64,000 nt of DNA from Pseudomonas azadiae (GCF_019145355.1 NZ_JAHSTY010000002.1:1550001-1614000), one strand, 5' to 3'. Positions 9,313 through 18,423 are shown, numbered from the stretch's first letter. Translations and numbers: made by a program. Notes: generated from the letters alone by a model not told the origin.

Positions 9313-11772
9313 GTGTCGCTACAACCGCCTGATTTGCCCACTGATCTTCCCATTGAGCTGCGCCCGCTGGCAGAGATGCCTTGGCTCAAGCGCCTGGCCG
9401 CACGCCTGTTTGGCCATGGCCTTACGCGTTTGCGCGCCCAGCACCGGTTTTCCTGGTTGCACGGGCAGGCCGATGGCTTTCGCAGCGGGCATGAAGCGGG
9501 CGTCGAGTACGGCTATCGCGAGGGCAAGGCCGAAGGCATCGAGGAAGGCCGGCAGGTTCTGCTGATCCGCGATTTTCGCCCGGATGAGCACCGTGCGCCG
9601 GGGGTCGACGACAATCTCTTCAACGATTGGCGCCTGCCGCTCACCGCCGAGTTGAAGAGGCGCATCAAGGCGGATGTAGCGCGCTTGCTGCCGGCCCACG
9701 CTCAGCCGAGCACGGCGCAATGGAAAATGATTTTCAGCGACACACCGTCGACCTCGGTCATTGCCGGTGCCGGGGCGGGCAAATCCACTTCGCTGGTACT
9801 GCGGATCTTGCTGCTCACCCATTACCTGGGCTTTGAGCTCAGCTCCATGACGGTGGTGACCTTCACCCGGGAGTCGCGTAAAGACTTTATCAGCAAGCTC
9901 ATGGAGGTTCTTGACCTTTGGGGCCAGCCCCTCGGAGTGAAAGAGGCCCAGGCCGTGGTGCGCACCTTCCACTCGCGCATCCTGCCGATGGTACGCAGCC
10001 TGCCGGGCTTTGAGCGTCTGCAAGCGTTCGAAAACCTCAGCTCGGGCTTTGAAGACGCCGACAGCAACCCCTTTGACCTGCGCATCAACGAAGCCCAGCG
10101 CCAGCACATGAATGCCTGTTACCACCGGCTGCACGGGCACCATGCGCGCTTCCGTGAACTCATCGCGCCACTGGCGCGCCACGGGCTGCAGCTCAAGGCG
10201 TTGGAAAGGGATCATCCCGACGTCCAAAAACGCGTGGCCGTGACCGAGCTGGCCGCCAAGCGTGATGAAGAACTCTGCGATGTGATCGAGGACCTGTGGT
10301 TCCGCGCGGGTGCCTGGCCGATCAGGGGCATTGAGCCCAATCGCCAGACCGTGGAGATCAACGGCGCGCAGTTTCATTGCCATGGCTATATTCCCGAGCT
10401 GGACGCCTGGGTGGTGCTGGGCTTCGACTCGCGTGAAAACCCCCAGATCAGCCGGCCGAACGCGAAACTGTCAGTGCGTGCAGAGTGGGCTGTTAAGCGC
10501 ACCTTGTTTCAAGCTTTCTGTCATAAGCCGTTGATATGGCTAGATAACTATGAATCATCAAAGCGACTGTTAAGCAGCTTGGCCGGCGATGCCGCAGCGG
10601 GGCCGGGCTTTGATTACAAGGTCAAGGGTGAATTGTCCTCGGCGCCGTTGCTGGACAGTTTCGTGATGGCGGCAGGGTTTATCGAGAACCTTGGGCTCGA
10701 CGTGCCGAGCGCCGTCGGGCAAATGAGCTTCGCCAAGGACGATCCGGACCGTTTCTTCTTTGAAGCCCTGAGTATCTTCTGGAAGGCCTTGGAAGATCAT
10801 CTGCTTGGCCAGTCGCCACCGATCATGACGTATAACCGCATGTTTTCGCTGTTCGGCGAAAACACCCCGGAAAACCTCAAGCTGCTCAGCGACCCGCTGT
10901 TGCGGCCGTTGTCGCACCTGATGATCGACGAATTCCAGGACGTTTCGCCGCAAATCGTCTCGTGGATCCGCGCCAGCCTGCGCGAGATCCGCAGCCGTGG
11001 TCCGGCCATGCACGTTGGGCGTGGCGCACAGCAGTCATCGCTGCTGTGCGTGGGGGATGACTGGCAGTCGATTTACGGCTGGCGCGGGAGCTCGCCCAAA
11101 TACTTCATGGCCTTCAACCAAGAGTTTCCGTCACCGGCCACCACCCGCGTGATGCTGGGTGAGAACTACCGCAGCCATCAGCACATCATCGACGCGGCCG
11201 AGCACATCGTACGCGCCGCGCCGGCGATCCCTGGTAAGAAGGCCAAGGCCAGTGGGGCGCCCAAGGCGTTGGTGCCGGTCAAGGTGCTGGAACGGGCCGA
11301 CGCGGCAATGGGGCAGCAATTGCTGGAGCACTATCAAAAGGGCGATTCAATTTTGATGCTTTATCGAAGAAGCAGCGATAAGTTGTTGATTCAGGAGCAT
11401 ATTCAGGCGGTAGTTAATGTAGATTCTAGCTTGCCGCGCGAGGCGCGCAGGCTCAAGCAGTTGACTTATCACAGTGCCAAGGGGTTGCAAGCCGACGCGG
11501 TGTTTCTGCTGGGTGATTGCCAGCATGTCACCCGCTCACCCTATAAAAACCAGGTGTACCGCATGGCGGGCCTGGGCAAGGAAGGCGACAGCGAGCCCTA
11601 TGACAATGCGCAGAAGGATGAGGTGTTGCGCCTGGCGTATGTGGGCATTACCCGGGCGGTGAGCCATTGCTACTGGTATGTGGAGAAGCCTGATGGCCAG
11701 GCGGTAAATGTGCCCAGGGCGTCGGAGCGCGTGGACGGTAAAAAGGCATTTTTCGACGATCAACGCAGTTAA
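9313..11772 (+). CDS. UvrD/Rep-like superfamily 1 DNA helicase with an extra N-terminal region
   Basis: All helicase motifs are present in order: Walker A SVIAGAGAGKSTSLVLR (Lys157), TFTRESRKDF (Ia), LMIDEFQDVSPQ (Walker B), LLCVGDDWQSIYGWRGSS (III), ENYRSHQHI (IV), LTYHSAKGLQADAVFL (V) and RLAYVGITRA (VI). This is a 3'-5' ATP-dependent helicase of the UvrD class. The first 110 residues before the helicase core are unusual and include a Gly/Glu-rich run (SGHEAGVEYGYREGKAEGIEEG). GTG 9313 is chosen because AGGAG ends five bases before it; the open frame extends to a TTG at 9250 without a comparable site. It is monocistronic. A repair or replication-restart role is inferred only from family. 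Confidence 0.88.
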   Translation: MSLQPPDLPTDLPIELRPLAEMPWLKRLAARLFGHGLTRLRAQHRFSWLHGQADGFRSGHEAGVEYGYREGKAEGIEEGRQVLLIRDFRPDEHRAPGVDDNLFNDWRLPLTAELKRRIKADVARLLPAHAQPSTAQWKMIFSDTPSTSVIAGAGAGKSTSLVLRILLLTHYLGFELSSMTVVTFTRESRKDFISKLMEVLDLWGQPLGVKEAQAVVRTFHSRILPMVRSLPGFERLQAFENLSSGFEDADSNPFDLRINEAQRQHMNACYHRLHGHHARFRELIAPLARHGLQLKALERDHPDVQKRVAVTELAAKRDEELCDVIEDLWFRAGAWPIRGIEPNRQTVEINGAQFHCHGYIPELDAWVVLGFDSRENPQISRPNAKLSVRAEWAVKRTLFQAFCHKPLIWLDNYESSKRLLSSLAGDAAAGPGFDYKVKGELSSAPLLDSFVMAAGFIENLGLDVPSAVGQMSFAKDDPDRFFFEALSIFWKALEDHLLGQSPPIMTYNRMFSLFGENTPENLKLLSDPLLRPLSHLMIDEFQDVSPQIVSWIRASLREIRSRGPAMHVGRGAQQSSLLCVGDDWQSIYGWRGSSPKYFMAFNQEFPSPATTRVMLGENYRSHQHIIDAAEHIVRAAPAIPGKKAKASGAPKALVPVKVLERADAAMGQQLLEHYQKGDSILMLYRRSSDKLLIQEHIQAVVNVDSSLPREARRLKQLTYHSAKGLQADAVFLLGDCQHVTRSPYKNQVYRMAGLGKEGDSEPYDNAQKDEVLRLAYVGITRAVSHCYWYVEKPDGQAVNVPRASERVDGKKAFFDDQRS

Positions 11773-11822
11773 CGATGAACACAATTCAAATGTGGGATCT
11801 CCAGTGTTTGGTAGAGAGTTGA

Positions 11823-12095
11823 TCAAGCCCGCAATAACTGCGGCGGCACAAATGAGGCCAGCTCATCTTCCACCGCCTCGATAATGCGCTCGACATCTGC
11901 CGCATTCATCACCGTGGCACAGGGGATCCCAGCAATGGCGATCAGGGTTTCGCCGCTGGCGCGGTCGAACAGGCGCACGATCATACTGCCCGGTGCGTCC
12001 ATGCTGCCCTCGAAACCCATCGGATGAAAGTGCCAGCGCATCAGCTGGCAGGCGTTGGGAAACGTCACTTTGTTCATGTTGCCCACCTTGTTCAT
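11823..12095 (-). CDS. DUF1652-family small protein
   Basis: The 90-aa protein matches the small Pseudomonas DUF1652 family through SMIVRLFDRASGETLIAIAGI followed by a conserved acidic helix (RIIEAVEDELAS). The function of the family is unknown. GGAAG lies seven bases before ATG 12095, which sets the start, although a second in-frame ATG follows six codons later. It converges on the helicase gene with a 50-bp gap. No membrane segment or signal is visible. Confidence 0.75.
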   Translation of the reverse strand: MNKVGNMNKVTFPNACQLMRWHFHPMGFEGSMDAPGSMIVRLFDRASGETLIAIAGIPCATVMNAADVERIIEAVEDELASFVPPQLLRA

Positions 12096-12344
12096 TGAGC
12101 GCTTCCTTTAGCTCGCGGCAGGGGGGCCAGGACCGTCAATGGTCGTGGCGTCGTAGAGCTTAAAAAATAGCATTCGTTCGCAATTGGCTGGTGATTTTTT
12201 TGGCCCCGTTCGGCAGTTGTCTTGACATGGATCATGTCTTACCTGTAATTGGGCAAAAGGCCATTACCCGGTGCCGCCAACTGGCGATTGTACGCGCCGG
12301 CAAACTTCGGCAATCTCCACGGTTTGTTCGCCCCAGAGCCCGCC

Positions 12345-13154
12345 ATGCCAGACATCGCTGCAGACGATGATGCCCAGCACTCCCAAGCCACACGCGAGCT
12401 GGTACTGCGCCACCACCTGTGCTGGCGCCATCGGGATCTGGAGGGCGTGATGTCCTACTATCACCCGCACATCCAGTACCACGATTTCTTCCAGAACCGT
12501 GTGGTCGGTTTCGCTGAGTTGCGCGAATACCTGCAGGCCAGCATGCCGCGAGAAGCGGACGAGGCGATTGAGCACACTGACCGTATCCGTGTCGACGGCG
12601 ATACCGCGTTTATCCAATACCGCATTACCTTGCGGGGCGGCCAGGGCCTGGTGTCGTTTCGCACCAGCGAAGCCATCACTGTGCGCGACGGGTTGATCTG
12701 GCGGGTCAACGAGTACGCGTCCCTGGTACACGAGCGACCTGCCCAGGCCGCGCGGCCTTCGTTCAGCCGCTTGGGGCTGTCGCCCCAGCAACTGGGGCAC
12801 ATGGCCAACGACCTGCAGCAGTATTTTGAACGCAAACAACCCTACCTGGACCCGGAGCTGGACCTGCAGCGCGTTTCCAGGGAGTGCGGCTACAGCCGCA
12901 ATCAGATTTCCTATCTGCTGAATCAGGTGCTGGGACAAAGTTTCTATCGCTACGTCAACCAGGCCAGGCTCCAGCATTTGCTGGCCGCGCTGGACAAGGC
13001 CGTGCCGCCGATAAAGATCGACGACCTGGCGTTCGCGGCCGGTTTCAACTCGCTGTCGGCGTTCTACAGCGCGTTCCGCCAGCACACCGGCCAGTCGCCC
13101 AAGGCCTACGTCAAACACATTTCCCTGCGTGCACGCGCGCAAGACAATCCCTGA
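12345..13154 (+). CDS. AraC-family regulator with N-terminal SnoaL/NTF2-like domain
   Basis: The first 130 residues look like a SnoaL/NTF2 cone fold (HHLCWRHRDLEGVMSYYHP, then a domain rich in beta strands ending EYASLVHE), a possible ligand pocket. The last 110 residues are an AraC double helix-turn-helix: LQRVSRECGYSRNQISYLLN, then IDDLAFAAGFNSLSAFYSAF and the QSPKAY ending. The fusion of a small-molecule cone with an AraC domain suggests direct sensing. It lies 51 bp upstream of the amine-oxidase gene in the same direction and is the likely regulator of the polyamine-like genes that follow. The start is uncertain: ATG 12345 has only a weak ribosome-binding site and the frame is open back to TTG 12249. 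Confidence 0.85.
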   Translation: MPDIAADDDAQHSQATRELVLRHHLCWRHRDLEGVMSYYHPHIQYHDFFQNRVVGFAELREYLQASMPREADEAIEHTDRIRVDGDTAFIQYRITLRGGQGLVSFRTSEAITVRDGLIWRVNEYASLVHERPAQAARPSFSRLGLSPQQLGHMANDLQQYFERKQPYLDPELDLQRVSRECGYSRNQISYLLNQVLGQSFYRYVNQARLQHLLAALDKAVPPIKIDDLAFAAGFNSLSAFYSAFRQHTGQSPKAYVKHISLRARAQDNP

Positions 13155-13205
13155 CCGCGCGCTCTAGGATCCACCCTATCAAAACGAGGTAGGGGAGAAC
13201 CCGGC

Positions 13206-14612
13206 ATGCCGGCATGGCGCAACATCAGCTTATGGATGGACCAGTTGGACGACCCGCTGCGCGCGCGGCCAGCCCTGGAGCATGACTTGGACGTCAACGT
13301 GGCCATCATCGGCGCCGGCTATACCGGGCTGTGGACCGCGTATTACCTGAAACGCCAGGCCCCCGAGCTGAAAGTCGCGATTATCGAAGCGCAAACCGCC
13401 GGTTTTGGCGCGTCGGGTCGCAACGGCGGCTGGTTGATGGGCAACCTGTTGGGCGAAGACCGTTTGCTGGCCGGCCTGAATCCCGAACAGCGGCGCGCCT
13501 CGTTCGACCTGTTGCACGCCATTCCCGACGAAGTGGCCCAGGTGCTGGCGCGTGAAGGCATCGATTGTGACTACCGCAAGGGGGGCGCGCTGTACTGCGC
13601 AGCCCGTTACCCCGAGCAGGAAGGCAGCCTGCGCCGCTACCTGGATAAACTCTACGCCCAGGGCCTGACCGAGGCCGACTACCGCTGGCTCAGCCCGCAG
13701 CAACTGGCCGAGCAGATCCGCATCGCCAAGCCCTACGGCGGCATTTACGCGCCACACGTCGCAACCATCAACCCCGCCAAGCTGGTGCGCGGCCTGGCAC
13801 GGGTGGTTGAAGCCATGGGCGTGACGCTCTACGAAAACAGCCTGGTCACCCATTGGCAGTCCGGCGGCCTGCGCACGGCTAAGGCCAGTGTCCGCGCCGG
13901 CTGGGTGGTGCCGGCGGTGGAGGGTTATGCCACCACCTTGGCGCCACTGGGCCGTTACCAACTGCCGGTACAAAGCCTGATCGTTGCCACCGAGCCGTTG
14001 CCGGCCAGTACCTGGGATGAGATCGGCTTGTGCCATGGCCAGGCATTTGGCGAAAGCAGCCGCCAGGTAACCTACGGCCAGCGTTCGGCGGATAACCGCC
14101 TGGTGTTCGGCGCGCGTGGCGGTTATCAGTTCGCCAGCAAACTGCGCCACAACTTCGACTTGACCGACAGCGAAGTGGAACTGCGTCGCTACCTGTTCGG
14201 TGAGCTTTTCCCACAGCTCAAGAACGTAAGGATCACCCATTCCTGGGGCGGCAACCTGGGTATGTCGCGCAACTTCCGACCGCACATGCTATGCGACCAC
14301 AGAACGGGTATCGCGCTGTCGGGGGGGTATGGCGGGGAGGGCGTAGGCGCTACCCACTTGGGCGGGCGCACCCTGGCCGATCTGATCCTGGGGCGTGACA
14401 CCGCGCTGACCCACCAGCCCTGGGTGATCCGCGAACGCGGCCTCGAGGCGCTCAGACCCTGGGAGCCCGAGCCGTGCCGCTGGCTGGGTTACAACGCGAT
14501 CATTCGCAGTTTCGTCCATGAAGACCAAGTGCTGGCCAGCCCCAACACCGCCCCTTGGCGTCGCAAGCTGGCGACCGGCGTGGCCGGGTTCATGGAAAGC
14601 TTCATGCACTGA
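13206..14612 (+). CDS. FAD-dependent amine oxidoreductase (PuuB/OrdL-like, DAO family)
   Basis: The 468-aa protein has an N-terminal FAD-binding Rossmann motif VAIIGAGYTGLWTAYYL and the second family motif GFGASGRNGGW, followed by the DAO-type catalytic domain and a late flavin-contact motif LSGGYGGEGVGATHLGGRTL. The closest families oxidise gamma-glutamylputrescine or related amines and D-amino acids. A GGGGAG ribosome-binding site precedes ATG 13206. It is followed 26 bp later by a cupin gene and then a SpuD-like binding protein, which supports a role in using polyamines or a similar amine. It is about 40 residues longer than typical PuuB. The exact substrate is unproven. Confidence 0.85.
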   Translation: MPAWRNISLWMDQLDDPLRARPALEHDLDVNVAIIGAGYTGLWTAYYLKRQAPELKVAIIEAQTAGFGASGRNGGWLMGNLLGEDRLLAGLNPEQRRASFDLLHAIPDEVAQVLAREGIDCDYRKGGALYCAARYPEQEGSLRRYLDKLYAQGLTEADYRWLSPQQLAEQIRIAKPYGGIYAPHVATINPAKLVRGLARVVEAMGVTLYENSLVTHWQSGGLRTAKASVRAGWVVPAVEGYATTLAPLGRYQLPVQSLIVATEPLPASTWDEIGLCHGQAFGESSRQVTYGQRSADNRLVFGARGGYQFASKLRHNFDLTDSEVELRRYLFGELFPQLKNVRITHSWGGNLGMSRNFRPHMLCDHRTGIALSGGYGGEGVGATHLGGRTLADLILGRDTALTHQPWVIRERGLEALRPWEPEPCRWLGYNAIIRSFVHEDQVLASPNTAPWRRKLATGVAGFMESFMH

Positions 14613-14638
14613 ATTGTTTCATTCACACGGAAAAAGCC

Positions 14639-14980
14639 ATGAGCATCACTCAATTCAAAGACACGTTGAACGCCCATTTGCCGGACTCATCGCCCGTGGC
14701 GGTGCCGCTGAACGAGCCCATCGCCGTGGCCTCGACCCTGAGTGTCGAGCGCAGCGACGGCGTCGAAACCGGCATCTGGGAGTGCACCCCGGGCCGCTGG
14801 CGTCGGCAGATCAAATCCCAGGAGTTTTGCCACTTCATCCAGGGCCGCTGCACCTTCACCCCGGACGCCGGTGAAATCGTCCATATAGAAGCCGGCGATG
14901 CACTGATGTTGCCGGCCAACAGCACGGGCATCTGGGATATCCAGGAAACCGTGCGCAAGACGTACGTACTGATCCTGTAA
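14639..14980 (+). CDS. Cupin-domain protein of the ethanolamine-utilisation/DUF861-like type
   Basis: The 113-aa single-domain cupin shows the two core segments WECTPGRWRRQIKSQEFCHFIQG and GEIVHIEAGDALMLPANSTG, close to the (S)-ureidoglycine-aminohydrolase-like cupins that often accompany amine-oxidase and polyamine genes in pseudomonads. The His-rich metal motif is poor, so it may bind a ligand rather than catalyse oxidation. It lies 26 bp after the oxidoreductase and 60 bp before the binding protein, in the same direction, so one operon is likely. ATG 14639 is used because it removes a non-conserved extension of 28 residues. Confidence 0.8.
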   Translation: MSITQFKDTLNAHLPDSSPVAVPLNEPIAVASTLSVERSDGVETGIWECTPGRWRRQIKSQEFCHFIQGRCTFTPDAGEIVHIEAGDALMLPANSTGIWDIQETVRKTYVLIL

Positions 14981-15040
14981 CCCTTTGATCCTTGATCGCC
15001 TGCCATAACAACAGCCCTAAAACCGCCAGGAAATCGAACC

Positions 15041-16120
15041 ATGAAAGCCATTGCCCTGTTGCCCTTGATGTTGGTGGCCTCTATCAGCCAGGCCGTCGAG
15101 ACAGTGAAGATCTACAACTGGTCGGACTATATCGCGCCGGACACCACCAGAAACTTCCAGAAAGAAACCGGTATCGGTTTCACCTACGACGTGTACGACA
15201 GCAATGAAACCCTCGACGGCAAGTTGATGACCGGGAAATCCGGCTACGACGTGGTGTTCCCGTCCAACCATTTCATGGCGCGGCAGATCCAGGGCGGCGC
15301 CTTGAAGAAGCTCGACAAGCGTCAGTTGCCCAATTGGAAAAACCTCAACCCGGTGTTGCTCAAGGCCCTGGAAAACAACGATCCGGGCAACGTCCATGGT
15401 TTCCCATACCTGTGGGGCAGCACCGGCATCGGCTACAACATCGACAAGGTCAAGGCGGTACTGGGCGACAATGCACCGGTCGACTCCTGGGACCTGATCT
15501 TCAAGCCCGAGAACATGGCCAAGTTGCAAAAATGCGGCGTGGCGATTCTCGACAACGGCCCGGAACTGCTGCCGGCCGCGCTCAACTACCTGGGCTTGCC
15601 GCACCACAGCAAAAAGACTGAGGACTACAAGAAGGCTGAAGAGCTGCTGATGAAAGTGCGACCGTATGTGGCGTACTTCCATTCCTCGAAATACACCGCA
15701 GACCTGGCCAACGGCGATATCTGCGTGGCGGTGGGCTTCTCGGGCGACATCCTGCAGGCCGAAAGCCGTGCCAGGGAAGCCAAAAACGGCGTGAACATCG
15801 GCTACAACATTCCCAAGGAAGGCGCCGCGATCTGGTTCGACATGGTCGCCATGCCCGCCGACGCGCCAAACGAAAAAGCCGGCTATGCCTTCATGAACTA
15901 CCTGCTGCGCCCGGACGTGATGGCCAGCATCACCAACTACGTGCATTACGCCAATGGCAACGCCGCGGCGGACAGCCTGGTAGACCCGGCAATCAGGGCG
16001 GACACCAAGGTGTACCCAAGCCCGGAAATGATGGGCAAGTTGTTTGCCTTGGAGGCGATGCCGTTGAATGTCGACCGGGTGCGTACGCGAGTGTGGAATA
16101 CCATCCGTACCGGCCGCTAG
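15041..16120 (+). CDS. Polyamine-type periplasmic binding protein (SpuD/PotF-like)
   Basis: The 359-aa protein starts with a signal peptide (MKAIALLPLMLVASISQAVE) and continues KIYNWSDYIAPDTTRNFQKE, KSGYDVVFPSN, SWDLIFKPEN and YFHSSKYTADLANGDICVA. These are the landmarks of SpuD/SpuE/PotF, which deliver putrescine or spermidine to an ABC importer. The key ligand-pocket context WSDY is kept. No permease or ATPase gene accompanies it here, so it either works with a transporter elsewhere or serves as a sensor for the AraC-controlled locus. A TTGCCA/TGGCAA hairpin follows the gene. Confidence 0.9.
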   Translation: MKAIALLPLMLVASISQAVETVKIYNWSDYIAPDTTRNFQKETGIGFTYDVYDSNETLDGKLMTGKSGYDVVFPSNHFMARQIQGGALKKLDKRQLPNWKNLNPVLLKALENNDPGNVHGFPYLWGSTGIGYNIDKVKAVLGDNAPVDSWDLIFKPENMAKLQKCGVAILDNGPELLPAALNYLGLPHHSKKTEDYKKAEELLMKVRPYVAYFHSSKYTADLANGDICVAVGFSGDILQAESRAREAKNGVNIGYNIPKEGAAIWFDMVAMPADAPNEKAGYAFMNYLLRPDVMASITNYVHYANGNAAADSLVDPAIRADTKVYPSPEMMGKLFALEAMPLNVDRVRTRVWNTIRTGR

Positions 16121-16208
16121 GTTAGTTCAACAGTAGTGGCTGTTTAATGTTGCCAATGCCACTGTGGCAATCTATTGGATCCATTTACCAAGTGCCCCGC
16201 TCATGTTG

Positions 16209-16239
16209 AGCGCTTTAGCGCTATTTAATATTTAAATAT
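16209..16239. promoter_or_regulatory. Paired dyads upstream of aprA
   Basis: AGCGC-TTTA-GCGCT is followed after five bases by the perfect 12-bp palindrome ATATTTAAATAT. They lie about 230-260 bp before the aprA start, a distance suited to an activator. No matching consensus is known to me. Confidence 0.35.
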
Positions 16240-16453
16240 GAGCGGTTAGTTTTTTGGCGGCCGAATCGTAATACCCCAATAAATACGGTAGAAAACTTGC
16301 GCTAGTTCACCGGTCGCGGATTTTCCACCCTGGAAATAGGACTAGACGAACGATTTGTAGTTGTGTCAGTTTCATGACGCCTTCAAAAGAGGCGAGTGAT
16401 AGGACGATCTCGCCCGCGGGGTTCCTATCGATCAAAGACTGATGCACTTGCAC

Positions 16454-16463
16454 ACAAGGAAGT
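16454..16463 (+). promoter_or_regulatory. RsmA/RsmE-type motif over the aprA ribosome-binding site
   Basis: ACAAGGAAGT matches the CANGGANG consensus bound by CsrA/RsmA proteins and includes the Shine-Dalgarno of aprA (ATG at 16470). Gac/Rsm control of exoprotease is established in pseudomonads; binding at this exact site is inferred. Confidence 0.6.
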
Positions 16464-16469
16464 ACGTAT

Positions 16470-17903
16470 ATGTCAAAAGTAAAAGACAAGGCTATCGTGT
16501 CGGCGGCGCAAGCCAGTACCGCCTACTCGCAAATTGATAGCTTCAGCCATCTGTATGACCGCGGCGGTAACCTCACGGTCAATGGCAAACCCTCCTACAC
16601 CGTTGACCAGGCAGCCACCCAGCTGCTGCGCGACGGCGCGGCGTACCGCGACTTTGACGGCAACGGCAAGATCGACCTGACCTACACCTTCCTGACCTTG
16701 GCCTCCTCGAGCACCCTGAACAAGCATGGTATCTCGGGCTTCAGCCAGTTCAGCGCGCAGCAGAAAGCACAGGCTGTACTGGCCATGCAATCCTGGGCGG
16801 ACGTGGCCAAGGTCACCTTCACCGAGAAAGCCACCGGCGGCGACGGTCACATGACCTTCGGCAACTACAGCAGCGGCCAGGATGGCGCAGCAGCCTTCGC
16901 CTACCTGCCCGGCACCGGCGCAGGCTACGACGGCACTTCGTGGTACCTGACCAACAACAGCTACACGCCGAACAAGACCCCGGATCTGAACAATTATGGC
17001 CGGCAGACACTGACCCACGAAATCGGGCACACCCTGGGCCTGGCTCACCCCGGCGACTACAACGCCGGCGAGGGAGCCCCAAGCTATAAAGACGCGACCT
17101 ATGGACAGGACACGCGCGGCTACAGCCTCATGAGTTACTGGAGTGAGAGCAACACCAACCAGAACTTCAGCAAAGGCGGGGTCGAAGCCTATGCCTCTGG
17201 CCCGTTGATCGACGACATCGCCGCGATCCAGAAGCTTTACGGCGCCAACTACAGCACCCGCGCTGGCGATACCACCTACGGTTTCAACTCCAATACCGGG
17301 CGTGATTTCCTCAGCGCCAGTTCCAACGCCGACAAGTTGGTGTTCTCGGTATGGGACGGTGGCGGCAATGACACCCTGGACTTCTCCGGTTTCACCCAAA
17401 ACCAGAAGATCAACCTCAATGAAACCGCGTTCTCCGACGTCGGCGGCCTGGTGGGCAACGTGTCCATCGCCAAGGGCGTCACGGTCGAAAACGCCTTCGG
17501 CGGCGCGGGCAACGATCTGATCATCGGCAACAACGCGGCCAACCTGATCAAGGGCGGGGCCGGCAACGACCTGCTCTACGGCGGCGGCGGTGCCGATCAA
17601 CTGTGGGGCGGCGCGGGCAGTGACACCTTTGTGTTCGGGGCCAGTTCCGATTCCAGGCCAGGGGCGGCGGACAAGATCTTTGACTTCACCTCGGGTTCGG
17701 ACAAAATCGACCTCAGCGGCATCACCAAAGGCGCCGGCCTGGCCTTCGTCAACGCGTTTACCGGGCATGCCGGCGACGCGGTGCTGAGCTACGCGGCAGG
17801 CAGCAACCTGGGGACCCTGGCGGTAGACTTCTCCGGGCAAGGCGTGGCGGATTTCCTCGTCACCACCGTCGGCCAGGCAGCGGTCAGCGACATCGTCGCG
17901 TGA
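16470..17903 (+). CDS. aprA: Serralysin-type extracellular zinc metalloprotease (alkaline protease AprA/AprX)
   Basis: The 477-aa protease has the serralysin zinc site [15 protein letters not shown] with ligands His183, His187 and His193, and the Met-turn SLMSYW. RTX calcium-binding nonapeptides follow ([28 protein letters not shown]). The C-terminus ends VSDIVA, close to the Asp-hydrophobic ABC secretion signal of the family, and there is no N-terminal Sec signal, as expected for type I export through AprDEF encoded downstream. In P. fluorescens this heat-stable enzyme hydrolyses casein. Length and N-terminus fit P. fluorescens AprX. Its inhibitor gene follows 50 bp later. An RsmA-like motif at the ribosome-binding site suggests translational control. 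Confidence 0.97.
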   Translation: MSKVKDKAIVSAAQASTAYSQIDSFSHLYDRGGNLTVNGKPSYTVDQAATQLLRDGAAYRDFDGNGKIDLTYTFLTLASSSTLNKHGISGFSQFSAQQKAQAVLAMQSWADVAKVTFTEKATGGDGHMTFGNYSSGQDGAAAFAYLPGTGAGYDGTSWYLTNNSYTPNKTPDLNNYGRQTLTHEIGHTLGLAHPGDYNAGEGAPSYKDATYGQDTRGYSLMSYWSESNTNQNFSKGGVEAYASGPLIDDIAAIQKLYGANYSTRAGDTTYGFNSNTGRDFLSASSNADKLVFSVWDGGGNDTLDFSGFTQNQKINLNETAFSDVGGLVGNVSIAKGVTVENAFGGAGNDLIIGNNAANLIKGGAGNDLLYGGGGADQLWGGAGSDTFVFGASSDSRPGAADKIFDFTSGSDKIDLSGITKGAGLAFVNAFTGHAGDAVLSYAAGSNLGTLAVDFSGQGVADFLVTTVGQAAVSDIVA

Positions 17904-17953
17904 GACAAGGGCGCGGCGTTTCGACGTCGCGCCTTTCACGATGGAGCGTGAAG

Positions 17954-18322
17954 ATGCAGGGTATTTTCAAAGTGATCATCTGCGCGTTGCAGGTGATGTT
18001 CGTGTCGGCAGGAGCCCACGCAATGGCGAGCAGTCTTGTATTACCGACCACGGCCCAGTTGGCTGGGCATTGGCAGTTGCACCAGAAGGACCAGGCGTGC
18101 GCCCTTGATCTGCTTGAGCCGGCCAACGCCTTGGGCGGCGACGTGGCCTGTGCCGCACGCTGGTTGGGAGAAAAACCCCTGACCTGGTCGCCCACGCCAG
18201 ACGGCATCTGGCTGTTCAATGCCGAAGGCAGCGGGATCACCCACTTGAATCGCCAGGAGAACGGTGATTACCAAGCGCGCACTTCAGTCGGCACCATCGT
18301 TGAATTAAAACGAATGCCTTAG
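17954..18322 (+). CDS. aprI: Periplasmic alkaline protease inhibitor
   Basis: The 122-aa protein begins with a signal peptide (MQGIFKVIICALQVMFVSAG, then AHA) and a mature domain of about 100 residues with LAGHWQLHQKDQACALDL and a second Cys in VACAARW. These two Cys form the conserved disulphide of the Inh/AprI beta-barrel family. AprI inserts its N-terminus into the active site of AprA and protects periplasmic proteins from protease that is mis-targeted before type I export. ATG 17954 has GGAG upstream; the longer open frame to 17900 has no support. It lies between the protease and the exporter genes as in other P. fluorescens strains. Confidence 0.93.
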   Translation: MQGIFKVIICALQVMFVSAGAHAMASSLVLPTTAQLAGHWQLHQKDQACALDLLEPANALGGDVACAARWLGEKPLTWSPTPDGIWLFNAEGSGITHLNRQENGDYQARTSVGTIVELKRMP

Positions 18323-18405
18323 TTGTCGTTATAAGCTTATTACTGACTTTATTAGTTGTTCGGCCCTTACCACTGGCTCGGGCAACTTATGCGTGCATTT
18401 CGGTT

Positions 18406-18413
18406 CAAGGAAG
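18406..18413 (+). promoter_or_regulatory. RsmA/RsmE-type motif at the aprD ribosome-binding site
   Basis: CAAGGAAG repeats the core of the motif found before aprA and contains the probable Shine-Dalgarno of aprD (ATG at 18424). Confidence 0.45.
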
Positions 18414-18423
18414 ATCAAAACAT

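Larger units (their letters stand above)
16121..16469. other. Upstream region of the aprA operon (about 350 bp)
   Basis: No gene is seen here. It holds the end of the polyamine locus and the promoter and leader of aprA. A hairpin TTGCCA...TGGCAA is at 16150-16170. Two dyads lie in an AT-rich block: AGCGC-TTTA-GCGCT at 16209-16222 and the palindrome ATATTTAAATAT at 16228-16239. The RsmA/E-like motif at 16454-16463 overlaps the aprA ribosome-binding site. I could not place -10 and -35 boxes with confidence. Confidence 0.5.

Noticed and set aside
16473..17939. 488-codon antisense frame across aprA
   Set aside because: Shadow of the protease gene; composition is low-complexity Gly/Val/Ala and there is no ribosome-binding site.
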